A stretch of DNA of 64,000 nt. Source: Pseudomonadota bacterium (GTDB taxonomy: Bacteria; Myxococcota_A; UBA9160; JADFDR01). The position numbers and the translations under genes were made by a program. The notes under the pieces were generated by a model, which ran no database searches, had not been told where the DNA came from, and saw only the letters and a program-made list of their open reading frames with translations. The stretch is from positions 21,126 through 85,125 of the forward strand of contig PIVT01000009.1 of NCBI GenBank assembly GCA_003353845.1, given 5' to 3'. Position 1 is the stretch's first letter, and the number at the start of each line of letters is the position of its first letter. Shown in pieces: positions 25,104 through 33,750 of the stretch.

Positions 25104-26396
25104 CTATTCTCCTGGTGCAAGATCACTCCCCGGCGTTATGTCGTGGAAATGAACATCTCGCTGTGGGAACGGGATGGTAAGATTGGCAGCAGCAAATTCT
25201 TCCTTTACGGAACGAGTGACATCGGCGAAAACAGTCCAATAGTCATCTGTTTTAACCCAGGGCCGACAGACAAAGTTTACCGAAGAATCGGCCAGCGCGT
25301 CGATACGAATGAGAGGTTCAGGATCCTCTAATATCAATGGATGCCGGTCGACAATGCTGCGCATCGTGTCCAAGGCTTTCCCAACATCGTCGCAGTAACT
25401 AATGCCAAACACCATGTCGACGCGACGTTCCTTGCTGCCGGTCACATTTGTGATGGTGTCACCCCACACATTATTGTTTGGAACAATGAGAACCTTGTTG
25501 TCAAAGGTACGAATCGTGGTGGATACGAGGGACAAGCCCTCCACACGCCCTTCCACGCCCCCCACTTTTACGACGTGCCCTACGTCAAAGGGCCGGTAAA
25601 ACAAAATCATCAGACCGCTGGCAAAATTCCCCAAGGTGTTTTGCAAGGCAAAGGCAATGGCAAAGCCAGCCGCACCCAAGACAGCCAGGACGGGTCCCAA
25701 GTTGGCGCCCAGGGTGTTCAGCGCCAGCAGGAAACCGACGAATAAAATCACGCGACTGACAGACTTGGTGATGAAGCTGTGCAACAGGGTAGACCGGTTG
25801 CGTGCCAGGAGCAGGGCTTTCGCCATCCCCTTTTTAGCGGCTCGAGAAAGGAAATAAGAGATCAGCAGGATGAACGCAAAACTCAGGAACTGCTTGACCC
25901 AGCGCAGGCCACCCTCGCTGGAAGTAGCCCAATCCTGAATGATCAACCATACACTTTTGGAATCCGACACCTCGGTTCGAATGTCGGCGACGACGTTGAT
26001 GTATTGCTGGATCTCAGAGAGCTCTTCCTCGTTAGCACCTTTGCGTTTCCAAGCCGCTGCGACCAGCTGAGTTCGATCCACCAGTGCTTTCTTGTCTTTT
26101 CTGAGAGCAACCAAGGGGGACTCTGCTTCTTCACCTGCGGATTCCGCTTCGGGGTCAGAGTCGGAGGGCGTAGGCTTGGGTTGCGAGCGAACCTCGGCAA
26201 TGGCCGTCAGATTGGCCTTGAGCAAATCGCGCCACGCCAAAGTTTCCGTACGCAGTTCACTCCTCGTCATGGGCAGCAGGCGAAGCTCCAATTCTTCGGT
26301 GGGAATATGGATGTCCTGTGTGGCGTGAGCCGTACCGAGCAGTGCGAGAAATAGAAGAATTGTGCAGAGAGCACTAAAACAGGTTCGCGTACGCAT
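25104..26396 (-). CDS. MscS-family mechanosensitive channel with N-terminal periplasmic domain
   Basis: 430 residues. Signal peptide 1-25 (cleavage after AHA), a charged extracytoplasmic region of about 125 residues with coiled-coil potential, then membrane helices near 172-192 and 215-240. The pore helix AVLGAAGFAIAFALQNTLGN FASG carries the Gly/Ala packing typical of MscS TM3, followed by the beta domain (GHVVKVGGVEGRVEGLSLV, TIRTFDNKVLIVPNN) and the alpha/beta C-terminal domain. It probably releases osmolytes at high turgor. First gene of an operon with the 60-aa secreted protein and the HD-GYP protein. Confidence 0.92.
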   Translation of the reverse strand: MRTRTCFSALCTILLFLALLGTAHATQDIHIPTEELELRLLPMTRSELRTETLAWRDLLKANLTAIAEVRSQPKPTPSDSDPEAESAGEEAESPLVALRKDKKALVDRTQLVAAAWKRKGANEEELSEIQQYINVVADIRTEVSDSKSVWLIIQDWATSSEGGLRWVKQFLSFAFILLISYFLSRAAKKGMAKALLLARNRSTLLHSFITKSVSRVILFVGFLLALNTLGANLGPVLAVLGAAGFAIAFALQNTLGNFASGLMILFYRPFDVGHVVKVGGVEGRVEGLSLVSTTIRTFDNKVLIVPNNNVWGDTITNVTGSKERRVDMVFGISYCDDVGKALDTMRSIVDRHPLILEDPEPLIRIDALADSSVNFVCRPWVKTDDYWTVFADVTRSVKEEFAAANLTIPFPQRDVHFHDITPGSDLAPGE

Positions 26397-26558
26397 GGCT
26401 GATCCCTTGGCATCTGGTTATGAGGTGCCGTGTAGTTTGGCAGGATCAGAGGGGATCGCGCAAGGCGCGGGCTCTTTTCTCAAGAGAACGTTTCGTTTCA
26501 GAACCTACTTGGGCGCGCCTCTTGTGCCCCGCTGATCCATGCCGACGAGGCTCATTGC

Positions 26559-29213
26559 TCAAGGCACCAGAGGCAGGGGAGCCGTCCACGCCCCATCCCC
26601 ATCCGCGTCGATAAAAATGGGGTTCGTAAAAGCGAAGGGCCGATACCCGGGTGCGAGCAAGCGATAGACTTCGCCGGGTTCGCCGAGCACCTCGACGGTG
26701 AGGAAGGCATCGCGTTCGAAGCGCAGGGACAGGCGCAACTCCTCTCCCGCATGAATGGATCGCTCCTCCACAGATGCACCATCGACGAACACCTGCACTC
26801 GCTCGATAGGCACCCAAGGCGCGGCATCGACGCGAATCGAGAGCGTACCTTCGCTGCCGTGAAAGAGTTCGCCTATGCCAGCGGATCCAAGCTGAACGGC
26901 GAGCATGGGGCCGGTTGTTCCGTAGACCTGCCCCCGCTTCAGAGCTTCCAGGAACGCTTCGCGATGAAACTCGCCAATGGAATCCTGCGTGAGCCGAATA
27001 TAGTTTCGAGGCAGCGCAACGATCTGTGCGCTGGAGTGTGAGTCGCTATTGGCGGTGGCGGTCCTCACCTCCCCTTGCAGCAAGAATGAAAACCAATCCG
27101 CGCGTACCGTCGCGTAGCTTTCCATTGCTTCACCCGAGAGCAGCTCCATGGCATCGAAGTCGAGGTCGCGCAGCCCTAGCGGTGCACGATGTTCGAGAAG
27201 CCTCCGATTCGGCTCATCACTCAGGGCCAGCGTCGGGTCGTAGGCCACACCGTCCGAGAGGTGATCGAAGAATGCAATGTCACTGTCGTACTTCCCGAGA
27301 CGTGGATGATTGAGTTGGAAGACACTCTCCGGAGCCAGAGCTTTGTATGCGCCGATCAGCGCCCCGAGCTTGCGATTTTCGTGGGGCAGTGTTCCCCCCG
27401 CGAACTGCTCGGGCTGTGCGGAGATCGGGAACACATTCGAGTGTCCGATGGTGCGAGGCGCCACTTCGGTGCGGGCCATCCCCGTCAGTTCGACGCCGGG
27501 AATCACAATCAAGCGTCCGCGGAGATCGAGTTTATCGCGCACGTCCGTGAGATCGGCGGTGACCTTGTGCTCGGAGGAGACGAGCACCTCGCCGCCCTGC
27601 GCGGCGAACTCAATGAGGCGATGCCCGACTGGAAGAGAAGAATCGAAGCTGAGCGCGCTGTGCACGTGAAGATCAGCTCCGATCCAACCCGGAGTGTTCA
27701 CGACGCGCTCAGGCGGATCGATTTGCAAGCGGGTCGTCCGACCGGCGCGCGCAAAGACGGTCGTTTCGGTGGCGGAGAACTCTGGTCCCCGGGTGGCCAG
27801 GACGCGATACGTGCCCGGCGCCAGATAGATCTCATCAAGGTCAGCGTCAATCCCGGCCAGGGAAACTATATTGCCTGAAACACTGCTGGGCACGGGCTTG
27901 GCTTCTATTCGGAAGTCCATATTGTCGGCGAAGAGCACGGGGGTAGGCGTGCCCTCCACGCCGATGAAAACCAAGCGCATGGCCTGCGACTGAGGCAAGC
28001 GTAGCAGTGCCGGCTCCCCTGTCGGAATCGTCCCCAGGTCCAAGTGTGTGCCGTGGACCTCCCGCTCAAGAGTTTGCCGACTCCATGCAGTGTCGACCTG
28101 AATTTGAACGGCTCGCGTTTCCCGGGGAAGCTTGACGGCGAATCGACCCTCGCGGTCTGGCCGCACGAAGCTGAGTGGATGCCCCTTCGCATCGAAGACA
28201 TGAACTCGTGCTGTCGCGTTCTCCACACGGCCTGTGATCTCACTTCCTTGATAGATGCGGTTGGTGATGGAGGCTACGTCGGCGTGTGAGCTCACGAGGA
28301 TTCGCCGCTCGAAGATCAGGCTATCACCGATGTCGAGATCCATGAAAAGCGATTGGAGGAACTCCACGCGGCCGGGTTTTTTCCCCAGGGAGAGCAGCAG
28401 TGGCTCGGCAAAGGCGCCGAGCAGGGAGAAGTTTTCGTCCCCGATCGCGAACTGCTTCAAGGGCCTCATCTTCCCGTTGGCGCGCAGGATTCTGGCGTCG
28501 ACCGACAGCACGCCATAGCTGATCTGAGGTTCGAGGTGATTCGGCCCGACCAGAATGTGCAGATCGCTGGGGAGGATGGCGCCCAGTAACTCCATCTTAT
28601 TTTCTGTATCAAAGTCGGTGTGGTGGAAGCCCTTGGAGTAGCGCGGCGCGTGGGTGGAGAGCACAAAGGGCGTGAGCGCGCGACGCGGGTGCAGGATCAG
28701 GCTGCCAAAGAGAGCGAGTCGTTCTCCCGCTTCGCGTCGCGTCAGGCGTGTTGTGATGGAGAGCGTTTCAGGATCCGAGAGTGCGAGGGTATAGGTAGTC
28801 ACACTCTCGACTCCGGCCATCTCCCCTTCAACGATGATGGATGCCTGAGTCTCCGTTGTCTCAGCCCGGATCGAACGGACGGGGATGATCTGCTCTTTGG
28901 CGAGGTTGAACTGTTCGTGATAGGTCGCCCATTGATCGTCAGCATAGCCGCAGTGTCCAAGGTCAATGAGGGTGCCGCCCCGCTGAGAAAGGAACGTCTG
29001 GTGTTCGATATCGGAGAGCGTGGCGCAGAGAGTGCCGTTACCCAGGGCCCAGTCGCCAATGCCGCCGATGGCATCTGTTCCACGAACGGCCAGGGCCGCA
29101 AAGTTGGATGGGGTGAGCTGCGTCGCGCTCAGCTCAAGCGCTACCACGCTTGGTGCCTCTAGCAGATGAACAAAAAAGGCAATAGCCAGGAGCCTGCGCA
29201 GGGCCTGCCTCAT
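26559..29213 (-). CDS. Large secreted PHP-domain metallohydrolase (CehA/McbA-like)
   Basis: 884 residues from ATG 29213, where GGGAGG stands 3-4 nt upstream; the open frame continues to 29816 but overlaps the opposite-strand gene and has no family character. A signal peptide (LLAIAFFVHLLEAPSVVA) is followed by about 480 residues of beta-rich domain with a carboxypeptidase-regulatory-like segment (GRFAVKLPRETRAVQIQ). The PHP domain starts near 505: GADLHVHSALSFDSS, VSSEH, PGVELTG, QLNHPR and TANSDSHS supply the metal ligands. CehA/McbA-type enzymes hydrolyse phosphodiester or carbamate-like bonds; the substrate here is unknown. Monocistronic. Confidence 0.85.
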   Translation of the reverse strand: MRQALRRLLAIAFFVHLLEAPSVVALELSATQLTPSNFAALAVRGTDAIGGIGDWALGNGTLCATLSDIEHQTFLSQRGGTLIDLGHCGYADDQWATYHEQFNLAKEQIIPVRSIRAETTETQASIIVEGEMAGVESVTTYTLALSDPETLSITTRLTRREAGERLALFGSLILHPRRALTPFVLSTHAPRYSKGFHHTDFDTENKMELLGAILPSDLHILVGPNHLEPQISYGVLSVDARILRANGKMRPLKQFAIGDENFSLLGAFAEPLLLSLGKKPGRVEFLQSLFMDLDIGDSLIFERRILVSSHADVASITNRIYQGSEITGRVENATARVHVFDAKGHPLSFVRPDREGRFAVKLPRETRAVQIQVDTAWSRQTLEREVHGTHLDLGTIPTGEPALLRLPQSQAMRLVFIGVEGTPTPVLFADNMDFRIEAKPVPSSVSGNIVSLAGIDADLDEIYLAPGTYRVLATRGPEFSATETTVFARAGRTTRLQIDPPERVVNTPGWIGADLHVHSALSFDSSLPVGHRLIEFAAQGGEVLVSSEHKVTADLTDVRDKLDLRGRLIVIPGVELTGMARTEVAPRTIGHSNVFPISAQPEQFAGGTLPHENRKLGALIGAYKALAPESVFQLNHPRLGKYDSDIAFFDHLSDGVAYDPTLALSDEPNRRLLEHRAPLGLRDLDFDAMELLSGEAMESYATVRADWFSFLLQGEVRTATANSDSHSSAQIVALPRNYIRLTQDSIGEFHREAFLEALKRGQVYGTTGPMLAVQLGSAGIGELFHGSEGTLSIRVDAAPWVPIERVQVFVDGASVEERSIHAGEELRLSLRFERDAFLTVEVLGEPGEVYRLLAPGYRPFAFTNPIFIDADGDGAWTAPLPLVP

Positions 29214-29429
29214 CCGCCTCCCTCGCCGAGCTTCACTGTCGTGGAAAGGCACAAGCCCCCCAGGCCTTTCGAAAGCGTCGTCTTTACTAACATATATAAG
29301 TAAAAGATTAAGCCCCATCCTATTCAGATTTCCTCCAGTCAGCGTAGAGCAGAAACCCTTTCCGGTACAGGTTATGCCTTGATTTGCCGATAAATTCCTT
29401 ACTATGCGACATCCAAAAGAGGGTTGAGA

Positions 29430-29828
29430 ATGGGCTACATTCGTTTGAATACTTCCGATTACCCCATCGTGGTCACCGAGATGGTGGGGGACTTCAGCGT
29501 GAAACAAGCGGAGGAGTACTGCACGGAACTCGAACTTCTCGGAGAACGTGGCCAGCGCATCGGAGCTATCACCGACCTCTCCCGAACCTCCGTACCCAGC
29601 TTGAAGGTGCGGGGCGTGCTCCGGAAGTTCACACAGGAGCACCAGCGTATCTCCGACCGCACAACGGTCTGCTCGGCCATCGTCCTCAAGAGTGCGGCGA
29701 TCAAGATGGTCGTCTCCGCAATCTTCCTTGTCGTCCGGACGGCTTATCCACAGAAGGCCTTCAGCCAGCTCGAGCACGCACAAGTCTGGGTTCAGGAGCA
29801 GATGCAGCAAGCACAAGACGCTGCCTGA
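29430..29828 (+). CDS. SpoIIAA/STAS-like hypothetical protein
   Basis: 132 residues, soluble. The pattern of an N-terminal beta-strand pair (YIRLNTSDYPIVVTEMVGDF), helix (QAEEYCTELELLG), AITDLSRTSV, then alternating helix/strand and a long C-terminal helix resembles SpoIIAA-like/STAS domains of unknown role. ATG 29430 is chosen because AGAGGG lies 6 nt upstream. It is divergent from the PHP gene (217 bp) and convergent with the beta-propeller gene (8 bp). No partner sigma or anti-sigma gene is nearby. Confidence 0.65.
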   Translation: MGYIRLNTSDYPIVVTEMVGDFSVKQAEEYCTELELLGERGQRIGAITDLSRTSVPSLKVRGVLRKFTQEHQRISDRTTVCSAIVLKSAAIKMVVSAIFLVVRTAYPQKAFSQLEHAQVWVQEQMQQAQDAA

Positions 29829-29836
29829 ACTACAAT

Positions 29837-31309
29837 CTACTCAGCGTCCTTGGCCATCACGACGCCTGTACGAATTCCCACATAGGCAGCGCCGTTCGGG
29901 CCCAACACAACAGGTGCTGTCACACTTGAGAGCCTGTCGATCAGAGTGCCTGTCCCGGGGCTAATCAGGCGGTGCCAGATTTCTTTCCCGCTTTCAAAAT
30001 TGACGGCCGTTAGATACCAGCCACCGAAGAAGTCGCCGTCATTCTGTTTTATAAACGTGTAGAAGTACAGCAGACCGGTGGCCGTGGAAAGACGCGGCAG
30101 TGACTGCGATAGCATCTCTTCATTGTACCATTTGACATCGCAACCACTTCGATCCTCGCGCACATCAACGCGCATGATGCCGGGAGAAGTTTCGAGCGCG
30201 TTTCCTTCAAACACATGGCCGTAATCGTTCTGTACCACCATAGCGTTGCCGTAGACCATCAAGGAGTTTTCCGTGGCACTCTTTCCGGCTTCAAACAATG
30301 GCACCTTACAAATAACGCGTTCACCCTCAATTTCTTCCCGGCGTTGGTAAACCATAATATGCGTGAGTGGCTCACCATCATCAGCAATGGCCACCAGGTC
30401 CTCACCGATCAATGTCGGCGAGGTGCCGGAACCATGGGACAAGGTCCCCGGCTTTTGCATTTCACCGTTATCGTAGTCTTCTCGCCAGGTGTAGTAGATT
30501 TCGCCAGTGCTCTTGGTTTTGAACTGGTAAAGCGCATCGGTGGAGACGACGTACAAGCCTTCCTCATCCACCCCGAAAGAGTTCTGAATTGTTTCGCCCT
30601 CATTTTCCATCTGATAGCCGGAGAATTCACCGGTGTCCTTATTGCGGTAACCGATGAAGCCACTGCTGGTGACAAACCACAGATTGCCCTGCCAGTCGGG
30701 AATCACATCGTGGATGTTTGAGCCTTCGGGCAGTACCTGGCTGACATCATAGTTCTCGGCGACATGCCATGTCGGCGTGTTGTTTTCATCTTCAACCACT
30801 TCGAAGATCTTGAGGGTTCGATCCAAGGGGGCCAACAACACCCGGTCCTGGTTATCGAGATGAAAATAGCCGCCACCGCTATTGTCTTTAAAGTCGGGTT
30901 TTGGCGGCAGTTCTTCCATGGCCAGTGTTTCCAGGCTATCGGGGTCCAGTAGATGCAACTCAATGGAATTCAACTTTATGGAGACGGTGATCAGGCGGCC
31001 CACTGAATCAAAGGCAATATTGGGTGCTACACCAACCAGGTTGCTAAAGGCGCGGTGGGCGGTCTCTGTGTGTTGGCCAAGCGGACCCGGAAAATCGTTG
31101 AGGTCCAGGTTGTAAGAACCGCCGTGCATGCTGCTGCGCTGGGATTCCGCCAGAAACGGGTGTTGCGGTTGATTGATGGGGGGCAGTGGATTGGCAACCA
31201 CGCTGTCGCCGATGGAGGCAGGGACACTTTTCCAGGCCTGAACACTTAGAAGTGTGACCAGCAGTCCGGCAGAGACAATGACAGCGGCAAGAACTCTTTT
31301 AATGTTCAT
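29837..31309 (-). CDS. Exported beta-propeller (PQQ/WD40-like) protein
   Basis: 490 residues with an N-terminal signal or anchor (VLAAVIVSAGLLVTLLSVQA). The remainder is built of repeated four-stranded blade patterns (NIAFDSVGRLITVSIK, HDVIPDWQGNLWFVTSSGFIG, SFGVDEEGLYVVSTDALYQF), as in PQQ-like or YncE-like propellers. Only a few cysteines are present. It overlaps the upstream molybdopterin oxidoreductase gene by 4 bp (ATGA), so the two are translationally coupled and functionally linked. An extracytoplasmic partner to an enzyme without an obvious Tat signal is puzzling. No catalytic residues can be assigned. Confidence 0.72.
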   Translation of the reverse strand: MNIKRVLAAVIVSAGLLVTLLSVQAWKSVPASIGDSVVANPLPPINQPQHPFLAESQRSSMHGGSYNLDLNDFPGPLGQHTETAHRAFSNLVGVAPNIAFDSVGRLITVSIKLNSIELHLLDPDSLETLAMEELPPKPDFKDNSGGGYFHLDNQDRVLLAPLDRTLKIFEVVEDENNTPTWHVAENYDVSQVLPEGSNIHDVIPDWQGNLWFVTSSGFIGYRNKDTGEFSGYQMENEGETIQNSFGVDEEGLYVVSTDALYQFKTKSTGEIYYTWREDYDNGEMQKPGTLSHGSGTSPTLIGEDLVAIADDGEPLTHIMVYQRREEIEGERVICKVPLFEAGKSATENSLMVYGNAMVVQNDYGHVFEGNALETSPGIMRVDVREDRSGCDVKWYNEEMLSQSLPRLSTATGLLYFYTFIKQNDGDFFGGWYLTAVNFESGKEIWHRLISPGTGTLIDRLSSVTAPVVLGPNGAAYVGIRTGVVMAKDAE

Positions 31310-33540
31310 GCGATAAATTCCTCGATCGTTTCATTTTCGTGAGCTGGTGTGGTATCTCCGACACGAGCATCTTTACTCGCTTCCACTTTTACCGGCACAC
31401 CGTTAACCACGGCGTTCCCAGTCAACTCATCCATGACTTTTTCGTTCGTGATATCGTTCATGCTGGCACCGGGGTGCGCGTTGGCCACCGATAGTCGGGT
31501 GCCGGGACGGGTGTGCCCCCAGAGATGGGGCATACTGACGACGCCAGGCATCATGACATCGCTGATCTTTACCAACACTTCGATGCTGCCAGTGACTGAG
31601 CTTACAGTGACGTAGGTATTGTCGATAATCTTTCGCCGGCTCGCATCGTCGGGGTGGATCAGCAGGGTGCAGGTCTCTTTACCTTTCACCAAGCGCAAGC
31701 TGTTGTGCATCCAACCCAGAGTGCGGTTGGTATTGCGACTGACAATCAGCAGGTCGAACTCGGAGGGTTTTTCTGGCTCGCCGCTCAACCAGCGCTGTTT
31801 CAGGCGTGGAAGATCACTGAGCAGAATCTCTGGTGCCAGATGTAGTTTCTTATCCTTGGTAAACAGCCCCTCAGGTAGTGAGCGTTGGAGTTTGCTGATG
31901 AAAACACCGTGGGGATTTTCCTTCAGTTTTTTCAGGCTCAGACCCTCTTTAAAGGGATTTAGTCCCTTGCCATAGGGGCCGAAGCGCAAGCCCAGATCCA
32001 GAATCAGTTCGGGGGTGATGGTTTTGAGCAACAACCAGCCCAGCGATTGAGCAAAGAGTTTCTTCAAGGGGTTGCTGGCCCGCTTGACCACAACCTGCCT
32101 GAGAACTTCAGCGATAATTTCGTAGTCGGTGTAGCCGGGTGCTTCGGGCTTGAATAATGCAGGTGAATACTTGGCCCAGTTAATGGTGTCGTAGGTGTGA
32201 TAGAACAGGTCGTAGTGGCTCTTTTCAAAGGGGCCAACCGCTGGAAGAATAATATCGGCGTGGCGACTGGTTTCATTGAGGTAGGGGTCTATGGACACCA
32301 TAAATTCCAGTTGATCAAGAGCCTCTTCCAACAACTTACCATTGGGCATGGCCAGCGCGGGATTGCCGGCGATGGCAATCAGCCCTTTGATCTGGCCTTT
32401 ACCCGGGGTCATGATCTCTTCAGCAAGCACGGATACGGGTAACTCGTCGGCAAACTCCGGTCGACCACTCACGCGACTGTGATAACGACCATAATTGCCC
32501 TTGACCGATTCCAACACACTGAAGGTATCAATGGCAGTTTTGGGGAACATCATGCCGCCGGGTTCGTCCATATTGCCGGTCACCACGTTGAGTACCTGCA
32601 TCAACCAATTGCACAAGCCACCGAACTCCTGCATGGAGAGACCCGTACGGCCATAGCAGATAGCGGATTTGGCACTGGCAAATTCAATGGCGATTCGTTC
32701 GATATCGGCAGCGCCAATGCCGGTGGCGTTGGCGATTTCTTCCAGGTCGAATTCACTGATCGCCGGTTCGATCTTCTCCCAACCGGTGATATGGTTTTTC
32801 AATCGTCCGGGCGTTGCCAGTCCTTTGGCGAAGACGGTTTTAATCAGGCCAATGAGCAGCAATGCATCGGTGGCGGGTTTGATGAAGTGGTGTTCGTCGC
32901 AATAGGGAGCGGTTTCGTTACGGCGCGGGTCAATGAGCAGCACCTTGCCACCACGTTTCCGGATGGCCTGCAGCTTTTTATAGGTATTGGCACCGGTTGC
33001 CATTTGCGCGCCGTTGGTCACTTTTGGATTGGTGCCCAGCATCAGGTAATAATCGGTGCGATCGAGATTTGGGATGGTAGCCATGAACTGGTGGCCCAGC
33101 ATAAAGTACCAGACAAAGTTGTGCGGCTGCTGGTCGACGGTGGATGCCGTATAAATATTTTCTGTGCCCATAAAACGGCGCAGAGGGTCAACCATCAGCA
33201 GGCAACCGAGATTATGCGCTGTGCTGCGGCCCTCATAACTGGCGACGGCATTCATTCCGTCACGGCGCTGAATTTCAGCCAAGCGAGAGCCAACTTCTTG
33301 GAAAGCATCCTTCCAGCTGATTTCAAGCCACTCCCCATTGATCTTTTTTATCGGCTTGCGCAGGCGGTCGGGGTCCGTGTGCACATCCTGCAACCCCGTT
33401 GCTTTTGGACAGATATTGCCCCGACTGAGGACATCGTAGACATCCCCTTTGATGGAGAGGATCTGGTCGCCTTCGTACTCGACGGCGATCCCACACATGG
33501 TTTCGCAGAGATGACAGGTACGAAAGTGTGTGTTGCTCAT
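31306..33540 (-). CDS. Molybdopterin-dependent oxidoreductase with [4Fe-4S] cluster
   Basis: 744 residues of the DMSO-reductase/formate-dehydrogenase superfamily. The N-terminal cluster ligands are Cys9, Cys12, Cys16 and Cys44 (TCHLCETMCG, GNICPKA). Cofactor-binding parts include LGTNPKVTNGAQMATG, VLLIDPRRNETA and GRTGLSMQEFGGLCNWL, and the C-terminal dinucleotide-binding domain has WGHTRPGTRL. No twin-arginine signal is present, so a cytoplasmic site is likely. The Mo-ligand region reads YTASTVDQQP, lacking an obvious Cys or Sec. It is coupled to the beta-propeller gene by a 4-bp overlap. The substrate is unknown. Confidence 0.9.
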   Translation of the reverse strand: MSNTHFRTCHLCETMCGIAVEYEGDQILSIKGDVYDVLSRGNICPKATGLQDVHTDPDRLRKPIKKINGEWLEISWKDAFQEVGSRLAEIQRRDGMNAVASYEGRSTAHNLGCLLMVDPLRRFMGTENIYTASTVDQQPHNFVWYFMLGHQFMATIPNLDRTDYYLMLGTNPKVTNGAQMATGANTYKKLQAIRKRGGKVLLIDPRRNETAPYCDEHHFIKPATDALLLIGLIKTVFAKGLATPGRLKNHITGWEKIEPAISEFDLEEIANATGIGAADIERIAIEFASAKSAICYGRTGLSMQEFGGLCNWLMQVLNVVTGNMDEPGGMMFPKTAIDTFSVLESVKGNYGRYHSRVSGRPEFADELPVSVLAEEIMTPGKGQIKGLIAIAGNPALAMPNGKLLEEALDQLEFMVSIDPYLNETSRHADIILPAVGPFEKSHYDLFYHTYDTINWAKYSPALFKPEAPGYTDYEIIAEVLRQVVVKRASNPLKKLFAQSLGWLLLKTITPELILDLGLRFGPYGKGLNPFKEGLSLKKLKENPHGVFISKLQRSLPEGLFTKDKKLHLAPEILLSDLPRLKQRWLSGEPEKPSEFDLLIVSRNTNRTLGWMHNSLRLVKGKETCTLLIHPDDASRRKIIDNTYVTVSSVTGSIEVLVKISDVMMPGVVSMPHLWGHTRPGTRLSVANAHPGASMNDITNEKVMDELTGNAVVNGVPVKVEASKDARVGDTTPAHENETIEEFIA

Positions 33541-33750
33541 GGCGGAGTTCCTTTGCTGTTTCAGGGCTATTTTGGCCTTAAAAAGCCCGTTTTGGGCGTT
33601 TTAATAGATTCTGGTTCAGACATGATACATTACTTGTATTTTGTCTCAACATCAGATATAACTATCTATAAGACATATTTACCTCTTTGTCTCACATGCT
33701 GTGTGAATTCCGGCTGATGGAGACAACCAGACAGGATAAGGAGCTTCAAA

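Noticed and set aside
29214..29816. N-terminal extension of the PHP-domain frame by about 200 codons
   Set aside because: It runs opposite to the 132-aa gene at 29430, lacks family character, and a signal peptide with a strong RBS begins at 29213.
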